Source: Pedococcus_A sp963730585
Lineage (GTDB): Bacteria > Actinomycetota > Actinomycetes > Actinomycetales > Dermatophilaceae
NCBI GenBank assembly: GCA_963730585.1
Contig: CAVSSL010000013.1
Span: forward strand, 196,172 to 260,171
Direction: 5' to 3'
DNA: 64,000 nt
Shown: positions 14,768 to 22,546 of the stretch, in pieces
Layout of the letters: each line of letters opens with the position of its first letter
How positions within the stretch are numbered: the first letter of the stretch is position 1
Made by a program: the position numbers and the translations under genes
Notes under the pieces: model-generated
Database searches by the model: none
Told to the model about the DNA's origin: nothing
What the model saw: the letters and a program-made list of their open reading frames with translations, nothing else

Positions 14768-17208
14768 CTAGCCGACGCTGCCGGCCGGCACCGGGGGTCG
14801 CTGCTCCGCGCCCTGGCTTGCGGGAGCCGGCGGTTCGGGGAGGCTGAGCCGCTTCAGGAGGAGTGCGTTGACGGCCACGATGACGCTCGACCCGGACATC
14901 GCCAGGGCCGCCATCTCCGGTCGCAGCACCAGGCCGAGCGACGGCTCGAAGACACCTGCGGCGATGGGCAGGGCGACGGCGTTGTAGCCCGACCGCCCAG
15001 CCGAGGTTCTGGCGCATCTTGCGCAGGGTGCCGCGCCCGATCCGCAGCGCGATCGGGACGTCGAGCGGGTCCGAGCGCATCAGCACCACGTCGGCGGTCT
15101 CGATGGCGACGTCGGTGCCCGCACCGATGGCGATGCCGAGGTCTGCCTGGGCAAGCGCAGGGGCGTCGTTGACGCCGTCACCGACCATGGCCACTCGCCT
15201 GCCGGCCTTCTGCAGCTCGGCCACCTTCTCGGCCTTCTCGCCGGGGAGGACCTCGGCGATGACGGTGTCGATGCCCAGCTGGCCCGCGATGCGACGTGCG
15301 GTGGCCTCGTTGTCGCCGCTGAGCATGACCACCTCGACACCGAGCTCGTGCAGCGCCTTCACGGCCTGCGCGGAGGTCTCCCGCACGGCATCGGCCAGCC
15401 CGATGACCCCGACACCGCGACCGTCCACGGCCACCAGCACAGCGGTGCGGCCCGACTCGGCCAGCTCGTCGCGACGCGGCGAGCAGGGTGCCCATCTCGA
15501 CGCCCTCCTGCGCCATGAGCTTGCGGTTGCCGACCACGACTGCCCGACCGGCCACGTCGCCGACGGCCCCGTGCCCGGGAACGTTGCGGAAGCGCGGAGG
15601 GTGCCGCGACGCACGACACCGTGCTCCACGGCATACCGGACGATCGCGCCCGCGAGCGGGTGCTCGGACTCGTGCTCGACGGAGGCGACCAGCGAGAGCA
15701 GCTGCGCCTCGTCGATGCCGTCGGCGATGACGTCGGTCACCTCGGGCTCGCCCTTGGTCAGGGTGCCGGTCTTGTCCATCACGACGGTGTCGATGCGGGC
15801 CGACGCCTCGAGGGCGGCGGCGTTCTTGACCAGGACGCCCCGCTTGGCGCCGAGACCGGTGCCGACCATGATCGCCGTCGGCGTCGCCAGGCCCAGCGCG
15901 TCGGGGCAGGTGATCACGACGACCGTGATGGCGAACAGCAGCGCGGTCTCCACGCTCGCCCCGGACCAGAGCCAGACGAGGAAGGTCCCGAGGCCGCCGA
16001 CCAGGGCGACCAGCACCAGCCAGAAGGCGGCGCGGTCGGCGAGTCGTTGCCCGGGCGCCTTGGAGTTCTGCGCCTCCTGCACCAGGGCGACGATCTGGGC
16101 CAGCGCGGTGTCCGAGCCGACCTTCGTCGCCCGGACGCGCAGGGTCCCGGTGGTGTTGATGGACGCGCCGATGACCTCCGAACCCGGCGACTTGGCGACG
16201 GGAAGGCTCTCCCCGGTGACCATCGACTCGTCGATCTCGGAGACGCCCTCCTCGACGACGCCGTCGACCGGCACCTTGCCGCCGGGCGCGACCAGCAGCA
16301 GGTCGCCGGCCCGCACCTCGGCGGTGGGCACCTCCACCGGCTGGCCGTCGCGCAGCACCGTGGCCATGGGCGGGGCGAGGTCCATCAGCGCCCGGATGGC
16401 GTCGTTGGCGCCACCGCGGGCCCGCATCTCGAACCAGTGGCCGAGGAGCACGAAGGTGGTCAGCATGGCCGCGGCCTCGTAGAAGACCTCGCCACCGCCG
16501 GTGAGGGTCACGCCCACGCTGTACAGCCAGCCCGCTGCCGACCGCCACGGCGACGAGCACCATCATGTCGAGCGTGCGGTTGCGCAGCGCACGGTAGGCC
16601 CCGTCGAAGAAGATCCAGGCGGAGTAGAACACCACCGGCAGGCTGAGCAGCAGCGCGAAGACGTCGTCGCGCAGGCCGAACGGTGCCGGCACGGTGAAAC
16701 CGAGCATGTCTCGGCCCATCGGCGACCACAGCGTGATGCCCAGGGTCAGCACGGCGGCGACGACGAACCGGTTGCGCATGTCGCGGACCATGTCGTCCAT
16801 CGACATGCCGGCGTGGCCGCCGTGGCCCATCAGCTCCTGCGCAGTGTGCTCGCCGTGCGACCGCGCAGACGTCGCGGGCGTATGCCGTGCGCCGGCTCCG
16901 TGGGCTGCGTGCCCCTCCTCGGCGGCGTGCTCAGCGGCATGCCGTTCGTGGATGGCGGGCTCCTCCATGGGCGAGCAGACGTGGTTGGGCACCGAGCGTC
17001 CCGCGCAGTGGTAACCACAGTCACGGACCCAGCCCGCCAGCTCCGCGAGGGACGTCGCGCTGGGGTCGAAGGTGACCGACGCGGTCTGGTTCACCGCGTT
17101 GGCCTCCACGGCCTCCACGCCCGGCCTTCGCAGCAGGGCCGTCTCGACCGCCCGCTCACTGGTCGCCCAGTGCAGGCCCCCCACGTGCAGAACGGTGGTC
17201 TGGCTCAT
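14768..17208 (-). pseudogene. Heavy-metal P1B-type ATPase (Cu-like, CPD motif), four frameshifts
   Basis: Reading across frames gives a full metal-exporting P-type ATPase of about 810 residues: an atypical HMA domain, a His-rich linker (HERHAAEHAAEEGHAAHG, then GHGGHAGMSMDD), MVTGES, DKTGTLTKG, the HP loop SEHPLAGAI and GDGVNDAPAL. The metal helix reads TCPDALGLATP, so the usual CPC is CPD. The final helices (GYNAVALPIAAG, AMSGSSVIVAVNALL) resemble Cu(I) pumps. Frame breaks lie near 16531 (extra C), 15595 (missing base), 15476 (extra base) and 14988 (extra C). The true C-terminus stops at 14768. An intact frame never runs longer than about 700 residues. Recent decay or consensus errors are both possible. 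A CsoR-type operator lies 47 bp upstream. Start ATG 17208; 17241 is possible. Confidence 0.75.
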
Positions 17209-17254
17209 GGCGCGCTCGCTTCCCTCGTCGGAACCTTCCATCGACTCCAACCAG

Positions 17255-17271
17255 ATACCCCCCGTGGGTAT
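17255..17271 (-). promoter_or_regulatory. CsoR-type operator upstream of the metal ATPase
   Basis: ATACCC-CCCGT-GGGTAT, a 6-bp inverted repeat with a 5-nt spacer, between the end of the multicopper oxidase gene and the ATPase start. It is nearly the same as the site at 12574 (4-nt spacer). CsoR-family repressors use such TACCC/GGGTA palindromes at copper-export promoters. No csoR-like gene is in the window. Confidence 0.55.
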
Positions 17272-17293
17272 TCCTGCACCTGGCAGGAGGCCG

Positions 17294-18838
17294 TCAGGTG
17301 CGGTACGAGAGGGTCGTCATCATGCCCGCCTCGGCGTGGTAGATGTTGTGGCAGTGGGTCGCCCACTGGCCGGGGTTCTCGGCCTCGAGGTCGACCACGA
17401 GGCCCTGCATCGGCCGCACGATGACCGTGTCCTTCCGTACACCGTTCGCGTTGACGGCGAAGGTGTGACCGTGCACGTGCATGGGGTGGAACATCATCGA
17501 CATGTTGCGGAACCGCAGCTGCACCCGCTCCCCCCGGTGCACCTCGAGCGGGTCGGCTTCCTCGAAAGTCTTGCCGTTGAGGGTCCACCGGTAGGGCGCC
17601 ATCGAGCCGCTCAGCACGAGGTCGTGCCTGCGGTCGACCGCCCGGTCGGGAAGTCGGGCAGCCGGAGTCGCGACGAGGTCCATCGCCGTGATGACCTCCC
17701 CATCGAGCTCCGCGGGCCGGACTGAGGCCGGCGGTGGAGCCCCGGCTGCGGTTCGCACCACGGCCATCCCCTGCCCCTGCTTGCCCTCCGCGGCCGCGAC
17801 GAGGGGAAAGGCACCGTCCTGCAACGTGACGTGGACGTCGTAGCGCTCGCCCATCCCCACCACGAGCGCGTCCGTCTCAGCGGGCTGCACCGGGAAGCCG
17901 TCCGTGTGGGTGACGGTCAGCCGGTGGCCGCCGAGAGCGACTCGAAAGGCGGTGTCGCTGCCGGCGTTGACGATGCGCACACGCACCCGCTGGCCCGCCT
18001 TGCCCCGCAAGGTGATTGGGGAGGTGGGCACCCTACCGTTCACGAGGTAGTGCGGGTAGACCACGTCGCCCGCTCCGCCGAGGAGCGGAGAGGTCAGGGT
18101 CTCCCCCGCCCCATGCCCATGCCCATGCCCATGCCATCCATGCCGCCCATGCCCATGGACCGTGGCCCATGCCCCCGATTCCAGGCATGCCCCCGTGGCC
18201 CATCCCGTTCGAGGCTCCGCCGGCCTGGAGGCCGCGAGGACGTCGTCGGGGGTGCGGCCGGTGCCGTCGACCCAGTCGTCGAGCACGACGACCCACTCGA
18301 GGTCGTAGTCACCCGGCTCCGCAGGGTCTTCCACGACCAGCACGCCGTACAGGCCCCGGTCGAGCTGGACACCGCTGTGCGGGTGGTAGAAGTACGTGCC
18401 CGGGTCGGGGGCGGTGAACTCGTAGAGGAACCGCCCGCCGGTGCCGATGGGCTTCTGCGTCATACCGGGCACGCCGTCCATGTCGTTGCGCAGCGCGACC
18501 CCGTGCCAGTGGACGCTGGTGTCCGCCGGCAGGCCGTTGTCCACCGTCACCCGCAGCAGGTCGCCGGCCGTGGCACGGACCAGGGGCCCGGGCACCGACT
18601 CGCCATAGGCCCATGTCTCCACGGCGACTCCGCCGAGGTCGATGGTGGTCGCCCGGGCAGACAGTCCTGCAGTGACCACTCGTTGGCGCGCTGAGCGCCG
18701 CGCCGCCTCCGCCCGGCGCACGCTCTCGGACTCCGCACCGACCGCCGTACCCGAAGGGCTGCAGGCCGACAGGCCCACCAGCGAGAGCGCGCCAGCGGCG
18801 GACCCGAGCAGGAGCGAGCGACGACTGATCGGCGACAC
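17294..18838 (-). CDS. Tat-exported multicopper oxidase (laccase/CueO-like)
   Basis: A 514-residue cupredoxin enzyme, probably a cuprous or phenol oxidase in copper tolerance. The N-terminus has a twin-arginine signal (SRRSLLLG) followed by a lipobox-like GLSAC, suggesting a Tat-exported lipoprotein. All four copper motifs are present: SVHWHG, YFYHPHSG, HPMHVHGH and HCHNIYHAEAGMM. GTG 18838 has AAGGAG 6 nt upstream. In the middle (plus strand 18107-18222) the frame encodes an odd His/Gly/Trp stretch with AT-ending codons. The same DNA read in the other two frames gives a Met/Gly/His-rich stretch with normal codon bias, implying three compensating 1-base losses. The gene follows a SHOCT protein and a regulator box, and precedes the metal ATPase. 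Confidence 0.88.
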   Translation of the reverse strand: MSPISRRSLLLGSAAGALSLVGLSACSPSGTAVGAESESVRRAEAARRSARQRVVTAGLSARATTIDLGGVAVETWAYGESVPGPLVRATAGDLLRVTVDNGLPADTSVHWHGVALRNDMDGVPGMTQKPIGTGGRFLYEFTAPDPGTYFYHPHSGVQLDRGLYGVLVVEDPAEPGDYDLEWVVVLDDWVDGTGRTPDDVLAASRPAEPRTGWATGACLESGAWATVHGHGRHGWHGHGHGHGAGETLTSPLLGGAGDVVYPHYLVNGRVPTSPITLRGKAGQRVRVRIVNAGSDTAFRVALGGHRLTVTHTDGFPVQPAETDALVVGMGERYDVHVTLQDGAFPLVAAAEGKQGQGMAVVRTAAGAPPPASVRPAELDGEVITAMDLVATPAARLPDRAVDRRHDLVLSGSMAPYRWTLNGKTFEEADPLEVHRGERVQLRFRNMSMMFHPMHVHGHTFAVNANGVRKDTVIVRPMQGLVVDLEAENPGQWATHCHNIYHAEAGMMTTLSYRT

Positions 18839-18881
18839 GGGGACTCCTTCCGGCGGAGGGGCGGTGGTGATGGTCAACGCC

Positions 18882-19127
18882 TCAATGGCTGGAGTGCAGG
18901 ACCTGTTGCCGACGGTGGTACTCCTCGGCATCGATCTCTCCACGGGCGAAGCGCTCATCGAGGATGTGCTGCGCGCTGGCCTCGTCGCGCCGAGGCGACC
19001 GGGACCCGCCGTCACGTGTGCCGCGGAAGAGGGCGACGATCCCGAAGACCACCAGCGCCCAGAACGCCACCGTGACCACGGACATCAGAAACCATCCGCC
19101 CCAGCCCATACCGTTGCTCCACATCAT
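18882..19127 (-). CDS. Small membrane protein with SHOCT domain
   Basis: An 81-residue protein: a Met/Trp/Gly-rich start (MMWSNGMGWGGWF), one transmembrane segment (about 13-35), a basic linker, then a SHOCT motif ILDERFARGEIDAEEYHRRQQVL at the C-terminus. SHOCT is a short oligomerisation or membrane-interaction helix pair; such proteins often sit beside copper oxidases and pumps in actinobacteria. ATG 19127 has GAGG 6 nt upstream; a second ATG follows directly. It is the first gene of the oxidase unit (43-nt gap) and lies 70 bp from a TGAAGAT direct repeat. Confidence 0.8.
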   Translation of the reverse strand: MMWSNGMGWGGWFLMSVVTVAFWALVVFGIVALFRGTRDGGSRSPRRDEASAQHILDERFARGEIDAEEYHRRQQVLHSSH

Positions 19128-19196
19128 GTTCCTCACCTCTCCTGGTGGCTGTCTCCACGGTGCACCTCGCCCCCCGACGCACGTGTGGCAGTTCCA

Positions 19197-19214
19197 TGAA
19201 GGTTCTCTGAAGAT
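19197..19214 (-). promoter_or_regulatory. Direct repeat, probable response-regulator box (site C)
   Basis: TGAAGGT-tctc-TGAAGAT, unit starts 11 bp apart, in the divergent region between the SHOCT/oxidase unit and the second response regulator. It is 70 bp from the SHOCT start, matching the 72 bp at site A, and could also serve autoregulation of the regulator gene. Confidence 0.55.
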
Positions 19215-19272
19215 GCCTGTCCCGCCAGGCGTGAAGCAGGTGGGCGCACCGGGCGGCTGACACGATGTGGTC

Positions 19273-20037
19273 ATGGCAGCCACCAGCTCCGCCGAGTCGA
19301 CGCCGAACGCGGACCGTGCCGGGGCGCCGCTGCACAGCGGGATCCGCGCCCTGGTCGTCGAGGACGATGCCCACATGGCAGGCCTGGTCGGCAGCTACCT
19401 CGAGCGGGAGGGCTTCGAGGTGACCCTGAGCCACGACGGGCTGGACGCGGTGCAGCGGGCCCGTGAGGTGGATCCGGACATCGTCGTGCTCGACCTGGGA
19501 CTGCCGGGCCAGGACGGTGTCGAGGTATGCCGCCAGCTCCGGACCTTCTCCGACGCCTACGTGGTCATGCTCACCGCCCGCACCGACGAGGTGGACACCG
19601 TGGTGGGGCTGTCGGTCGGTGCCGACGACTACATGACCAAGCCCTTCAGCCCTCGCGAGCTCGTCGCACGGCTGCGCGCGATGCTCCGGCGTCCCCGGCC
19701 GATCGGGGCGACACCGGGGCTGGACCCGGCGGGCGCCCGGTCGTTCGGGTCCCTGACCGTCGACCCTGTGGGGCGAGACGTGTGGCTGGACGGGGAACCC
19801 GTGTCCCTGACCCGCACCGAGTTCGACGTCTTGGCCGCCCTGTCCGCGCGACCTCGGATGGCGTTCAGCCGCAGGCAGCTCGTGGACGCCGTCTGGGGCG
19901 AGGCCTGGGTGGGCGACGAGCACCTGGTCGACGTCCACATCGGTCACCTCCGGCGCAAGCTCAAAGACGACGCCGCAGAGCCGCGGTTCATCCGCACTGT
20001 GCGCGGGGTCGGCTACCGGATGGGAACCGGAGAGTGA
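19273..20037 (+). CDS. OmpR-type response regulator (TCS 2)
   Basis: A 254-residue response regulator. A 22-residue N-terminal extension precedes the receiver, with EDD acidic residues at 30-32, phospho-acceptor Asp74 (VVLDLGLPG) and MTKPFSP switch Lys. The winged-helix DNA-binding domain (about 155-250) ends IRTVRGVGYRMG. It is divergent from the SHOCT/multicopper oxidase unit and shares an intergenic direct repeat with it, so it is the best candidate for the copper-responsive regulator here. The kinase gene overlaps its stop (GTGA). It is a clear paralogue of the regulator at 9.1 kb. Confidence 0.92.
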   Translation: MAATSSAESTPNADRAGAPLHSGIRALVVEDDAHMAGLVGSYLEREGFEVTLSHDGLDAVQRAREVDPDIVVLDLGLPGQDGVEVCRQLRTFSDAYVVMLTARTDEVDTVVGLSVGADDYMTKPFSPRELVARLRAMLRRPRPIGATPGLDPAGARSFGSLTVDPVGRDVWLDGEPVSLTRTEFDVLAALSARPRMAFSRRQLVDAVWGEAWVGDEHLVDVHIGHLRRKLKDDAAEPRFIRTVRGVGYRMGTGE

Positions 20038-21227
20038 CGGTCGAGCGCGGGCGCGACCAGGCACGTCGGGGTCGGGGCCTGGCGACCCGTCTCCTCGGCG
20101 CCCAGACCCTGGTGCTGCTGGCTGGAGCTGCGACGTCGTGGGTGGTCGCGTCGACAGTCGCGCCGGGAATCTTCCACGCCCACCTGCAACGGGCGGGGGT
20201 TGCCCACACGGCCGCCGAGACAGCCCACGTCGAACGCGCGTTCAATGACTCCCTCATCATCGGCCTCAGCGTCGCCCTCTTGACGTCGGTGCTGATGGCC
20301 CTCGGCGTCACCGCGTACTTCACCCGTCGGGTGCAGCGCTCCACGGCTGCCGTCTCCGAGTCCGCGGCCGACATCGCGTCCGGCCAGTACGCCGCGCGGG
20401 TCCCCAGCCCCGGGCTGGGGTCGGAGTTCGACCAGCTCGCGACCACCATCAACGAGCTCGCCGAGCGCCTCGGCGACGTCGAGACAACCCGTCGCCGCAT
20501 CCTGGCCGACCTCGCCCACGAGATGCGGACACCGCTGGCCAGCATCGAGGCTCACCTTGAGGCGGTGGAGGACGGGGTGCGCGACCTCGACGACGCGACG
20601 CTGGCTGTGTTGCACGAGGGCACTCAACGGCTCCGGCGTCTGGCCGAGGACATCAGCGCCGTCTCCCACGCCGAGGAGGGAAGGCTGGAGTCACGACCCG
20701 TTCAGACGATGCCCGGGGCACTGCTGGAGTCAGCAGCCGCTGCTGCGCGAGACGCTTTCGATGCCAAGGGGGTCGAGCTGCTCGTCGAGGCGGACACCCG
20801 CGTGGGCACTGTCCTCGTCGACCCGCAGCGCATGGCCCAGGTCCTCGGCAACCTCCTGGACAACGCATTGCGCCACACGCCACCCGGCGGCTCTGTGAGG
20901 CTCACCGTCAGTCAACCTGACGGGCGGTGGGTCGAGCTGGAGGTGCGCGACACCGGCGAGGGCATCGATCCGGCCCACCTCCCCCACGTGTTCGAGCGCT
21001 TCTACCGCGCCGACCCTGCCCGAGGCCGCTCGCGCGGAGGAAGCGGCATCGGCCTCACCATCAGCCGCGCCCTCGTCGAGGCCCACGGTGGCGGCCTCTC
21101 CGCCACCAGCGCCGGGCCCGGGCACGGGGCGACCTTCACGGTCCGGCTGCCGACCACACGGGAGGTGGCTCCTGCCCGGCCGCGTACTCCTGCATCGGGA
21201 CCTGGCCAGCCGCCCAGGCCTGCATGA
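20034..21227 (+). CDS. Sensor histidine kinase (TCS 2)
   Basis: A 397-residue kinase: two transmembrane helices (about 17-42 and 78-100) flank a short extracytoplasmic loop with several His residues (FHAHLQRAGVAHTAAETAHVE). Then come HAMP, H-box LAHEMRTPLASI with His162, N-box NLLDNALRH, DTGEGI and GSGIGLTI. The His-rich loop hints at metal sensing, paired with the copper oxidase genes next door; this is inference. GTG start overlaps the regulator stop. The 3' end, a Pro/Arg-rich tail, overlaps the convergent glucose-6-phosphate dehydrogenase gene by 92 nt, which is unusually long. Confidence 0.9.
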   Translation: MTVERGRDQARRGRGLATRLLGAQTLVLLAGAATSWVVASTVAPGIFHAHLQRAGVAHTAAETAHVERAFNDSLIIGLSVALLTSVLMALGVTAYFTRRVQRSTAAVSESAADIASGQYAARVPSPGLGSEFDQLATTINELAERLGDVETTRRRILADLAHEMRTPLASIEAHLEAVEDGVRDLDDATLAVLHEGTQRLRRLAEDISAVSHAEEGRLESRPVQTMPGALLESAAAAARDAFDAKGVELLVEADTRVGTVLVDPQRMAQVLGNLLDNALRHTPPGGSVRLTVSQPDGRWVELEVRDTGEGIDPAHLPHVFERFYRADPARGRSRGGSGIGLTISRALVEAHGGGLSATSAGPGHGATFTVRLPTTREVAPARPRTPASGPGQPPRPA

Positions 21228-22515
21228 CGGGGTCGACGATGCGCCAGGACTCCTCGGCCTCGTCGCCGCGGATGAACAGCATGGGGTCGCGCTGGAGCAT
21301 CTCGGTGATCAGGTTGGCGTAGGCGCCGAACTGCGGTGGCGTCGACTGTGTGGCCAGGTGACGGACCTCGGCCGTGCGCCCCGGTCCGTTGAGCGTGGTG
21401 GAGAGCCGGACATACGGCTCGGTCAGACCGATCCGCAGAACATTGGGTTCGACCCCCGGCCACTTCTGCGTCAGGTAGCTCGGGATGGGCCGGAAGTGGA
21501 TGGCGACCTCGGCGGCGTCTGAAGCGAGGGCCTTGCCGGAGCGGAGGGTGAAGGGCACACCATCCCAGCGAGGGCTGTTGACGTGCACGGTCAGCGCGGC
21601 ATACGTCTCGGTGTTGCGGCTCGGGTCGACGCCCGGCTCGTCGATGTACGAGGGCACGACCCGGGTGCCGATGGCACCCTCGCTGTAGCGGGCGCGGACG
21701 GTGTCCGCGCGCATCCGGTCCCGGGTCGGTGTGGCCACAGCTCGCAGTGCCTCGACGCGGACGTCGCGGAAGGACTGGGCGTCGATGCGGGCAGGTTGCT
21801 CCATGAGCACCAGTGCCATGGCCTCCATGAGGTGGTTCTGCACCATGTCTTTCATGGCTCCGGCGGTGTCGTAGTAGCCGGCTCTTCCCTCCAGGGTCAG
21901 GCTCTCCAGCCAGCTGATGTCGACGCTCTCGACGTTGGCAGCGTTGAGCATTGGCTCGAAGACGCGGTTGAGGAACCGGAGGGCCACAACGCGTCGGACG
22001 AGGTCGTTGGAGAGGAAGTGGTCGATGCGGAAGATGGTGGGCTCGGGCAGCCGGAGCCGGAGGATCTCGTTGAGGTGTTGCGCGGAGGCCAGGTCGGTGC
22101 CGAACGGCTTCTCGATCGCGACCGCGTCGGTGGTGCGCAGCTGGGCGGCCGCGAGTGTCTGCAGGACGGGCTCGAACAGGAAGGGTGGCAGCGCCAGGTA
22201 GACGAGCGTGTCCGCGCGGTCCTTCCCTTGTCCTATCAGCGCGCTGAGCTCTGCTGGCTGGGTGACGTCGCACGGCTGGTAGGTCAGCATCGCGACCACC
22301 GCGTCGCGGGTGTCCGCGGTGACCGAGGCGTGCTTGTCCAGACCGGTGGCGATGTGGTCACGGAAGTCCTCCGTCGACCAGTCGACGTTGGAGGCCCCGA
22401 CGATGCTGAACCCCGGTGGCAGCAGCCCGGCCTCCGCGACCTGGGCGATCGCCGGCAACAGCAACCGGCTGGTGAGGTCGCCAGAGGCGCCGAGCAGGAC
22501 CATTCGCGTGATCAC
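21136..22515 (-). CDS. zwf: Glucose-6-phosphate 1-dehydrogenase
   Basis: A 459-residue enzyme that oxidises glucose 6-phosphate to the lactone and makes NADPH, the entry to the oxidative pentose phosphate pathway. It has the coenzyme motif LLGASGDLTSR at the N-terminus, the substrate motif AIEKPFGTD and the active-site RIDHFLSND (canonical RIDHYLGKE, so it is a divergent member). The GTG start has AGGAG 8 nt upstream. It follows the CoA-disulfide-reductase/rhodanese gene by 31 nt on the same strand, and not opcA, tal or gnd as in housekeeping zwf loci. A role in supplying reducing power to thiol defence is plausible. Confidence 0.9.
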   Translation of the reverse strand: MITRMVLLGASGDLTSRLLLPAIAQVAEAGLLPPGFSIVGASNVDWSTEDFRDHIATGLDKHASVTADTRDAVVAMLTYQPCDVTQPAELSALIGQGKDRADTLVYLALPPFLFEPVLQTLAAAQLRTTDAVAIEKPFGTDLASAQHLNEILRLRLPEPTIFRIDHFLSNDLVRRVVALRFLNRVFEPMLNAANVESVDISWLESLTLEGRAGYYDTAGAMKDMVQNHLMEAMALVLMEQPARIDAQSFRDVRVEALRAVATPTRDRMRADTVRARYSEGAIGTRVVPSYIDEPGVDPSRNTETYAALTVHVNSPRWDGVPFTLRSGKALASDAAEVAIHFRPIPSYLTQKWPGVEPNVLRIGLTEPYVRLSTTLNGPGRTAEVRHLATQSTPPQFGAYANLITEMLQRDPMLFIRGDEAEESWRIVDPVMQAWAAGQVPMQEYAAGQEPPPVWSAAGP

Positions 22516-22546
22516 GGGATGTTCTCCTTCTGCGGTGGTCGCCGGG

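Noticed and set aside
18107..18180. GGCATG/CCCATG tandem repeats as a CRISPR or VNTR
   Set aside because: Short Met-Gly codon repeats inside the oxidase gene, no spacers; treated as a repetitive coding loop.
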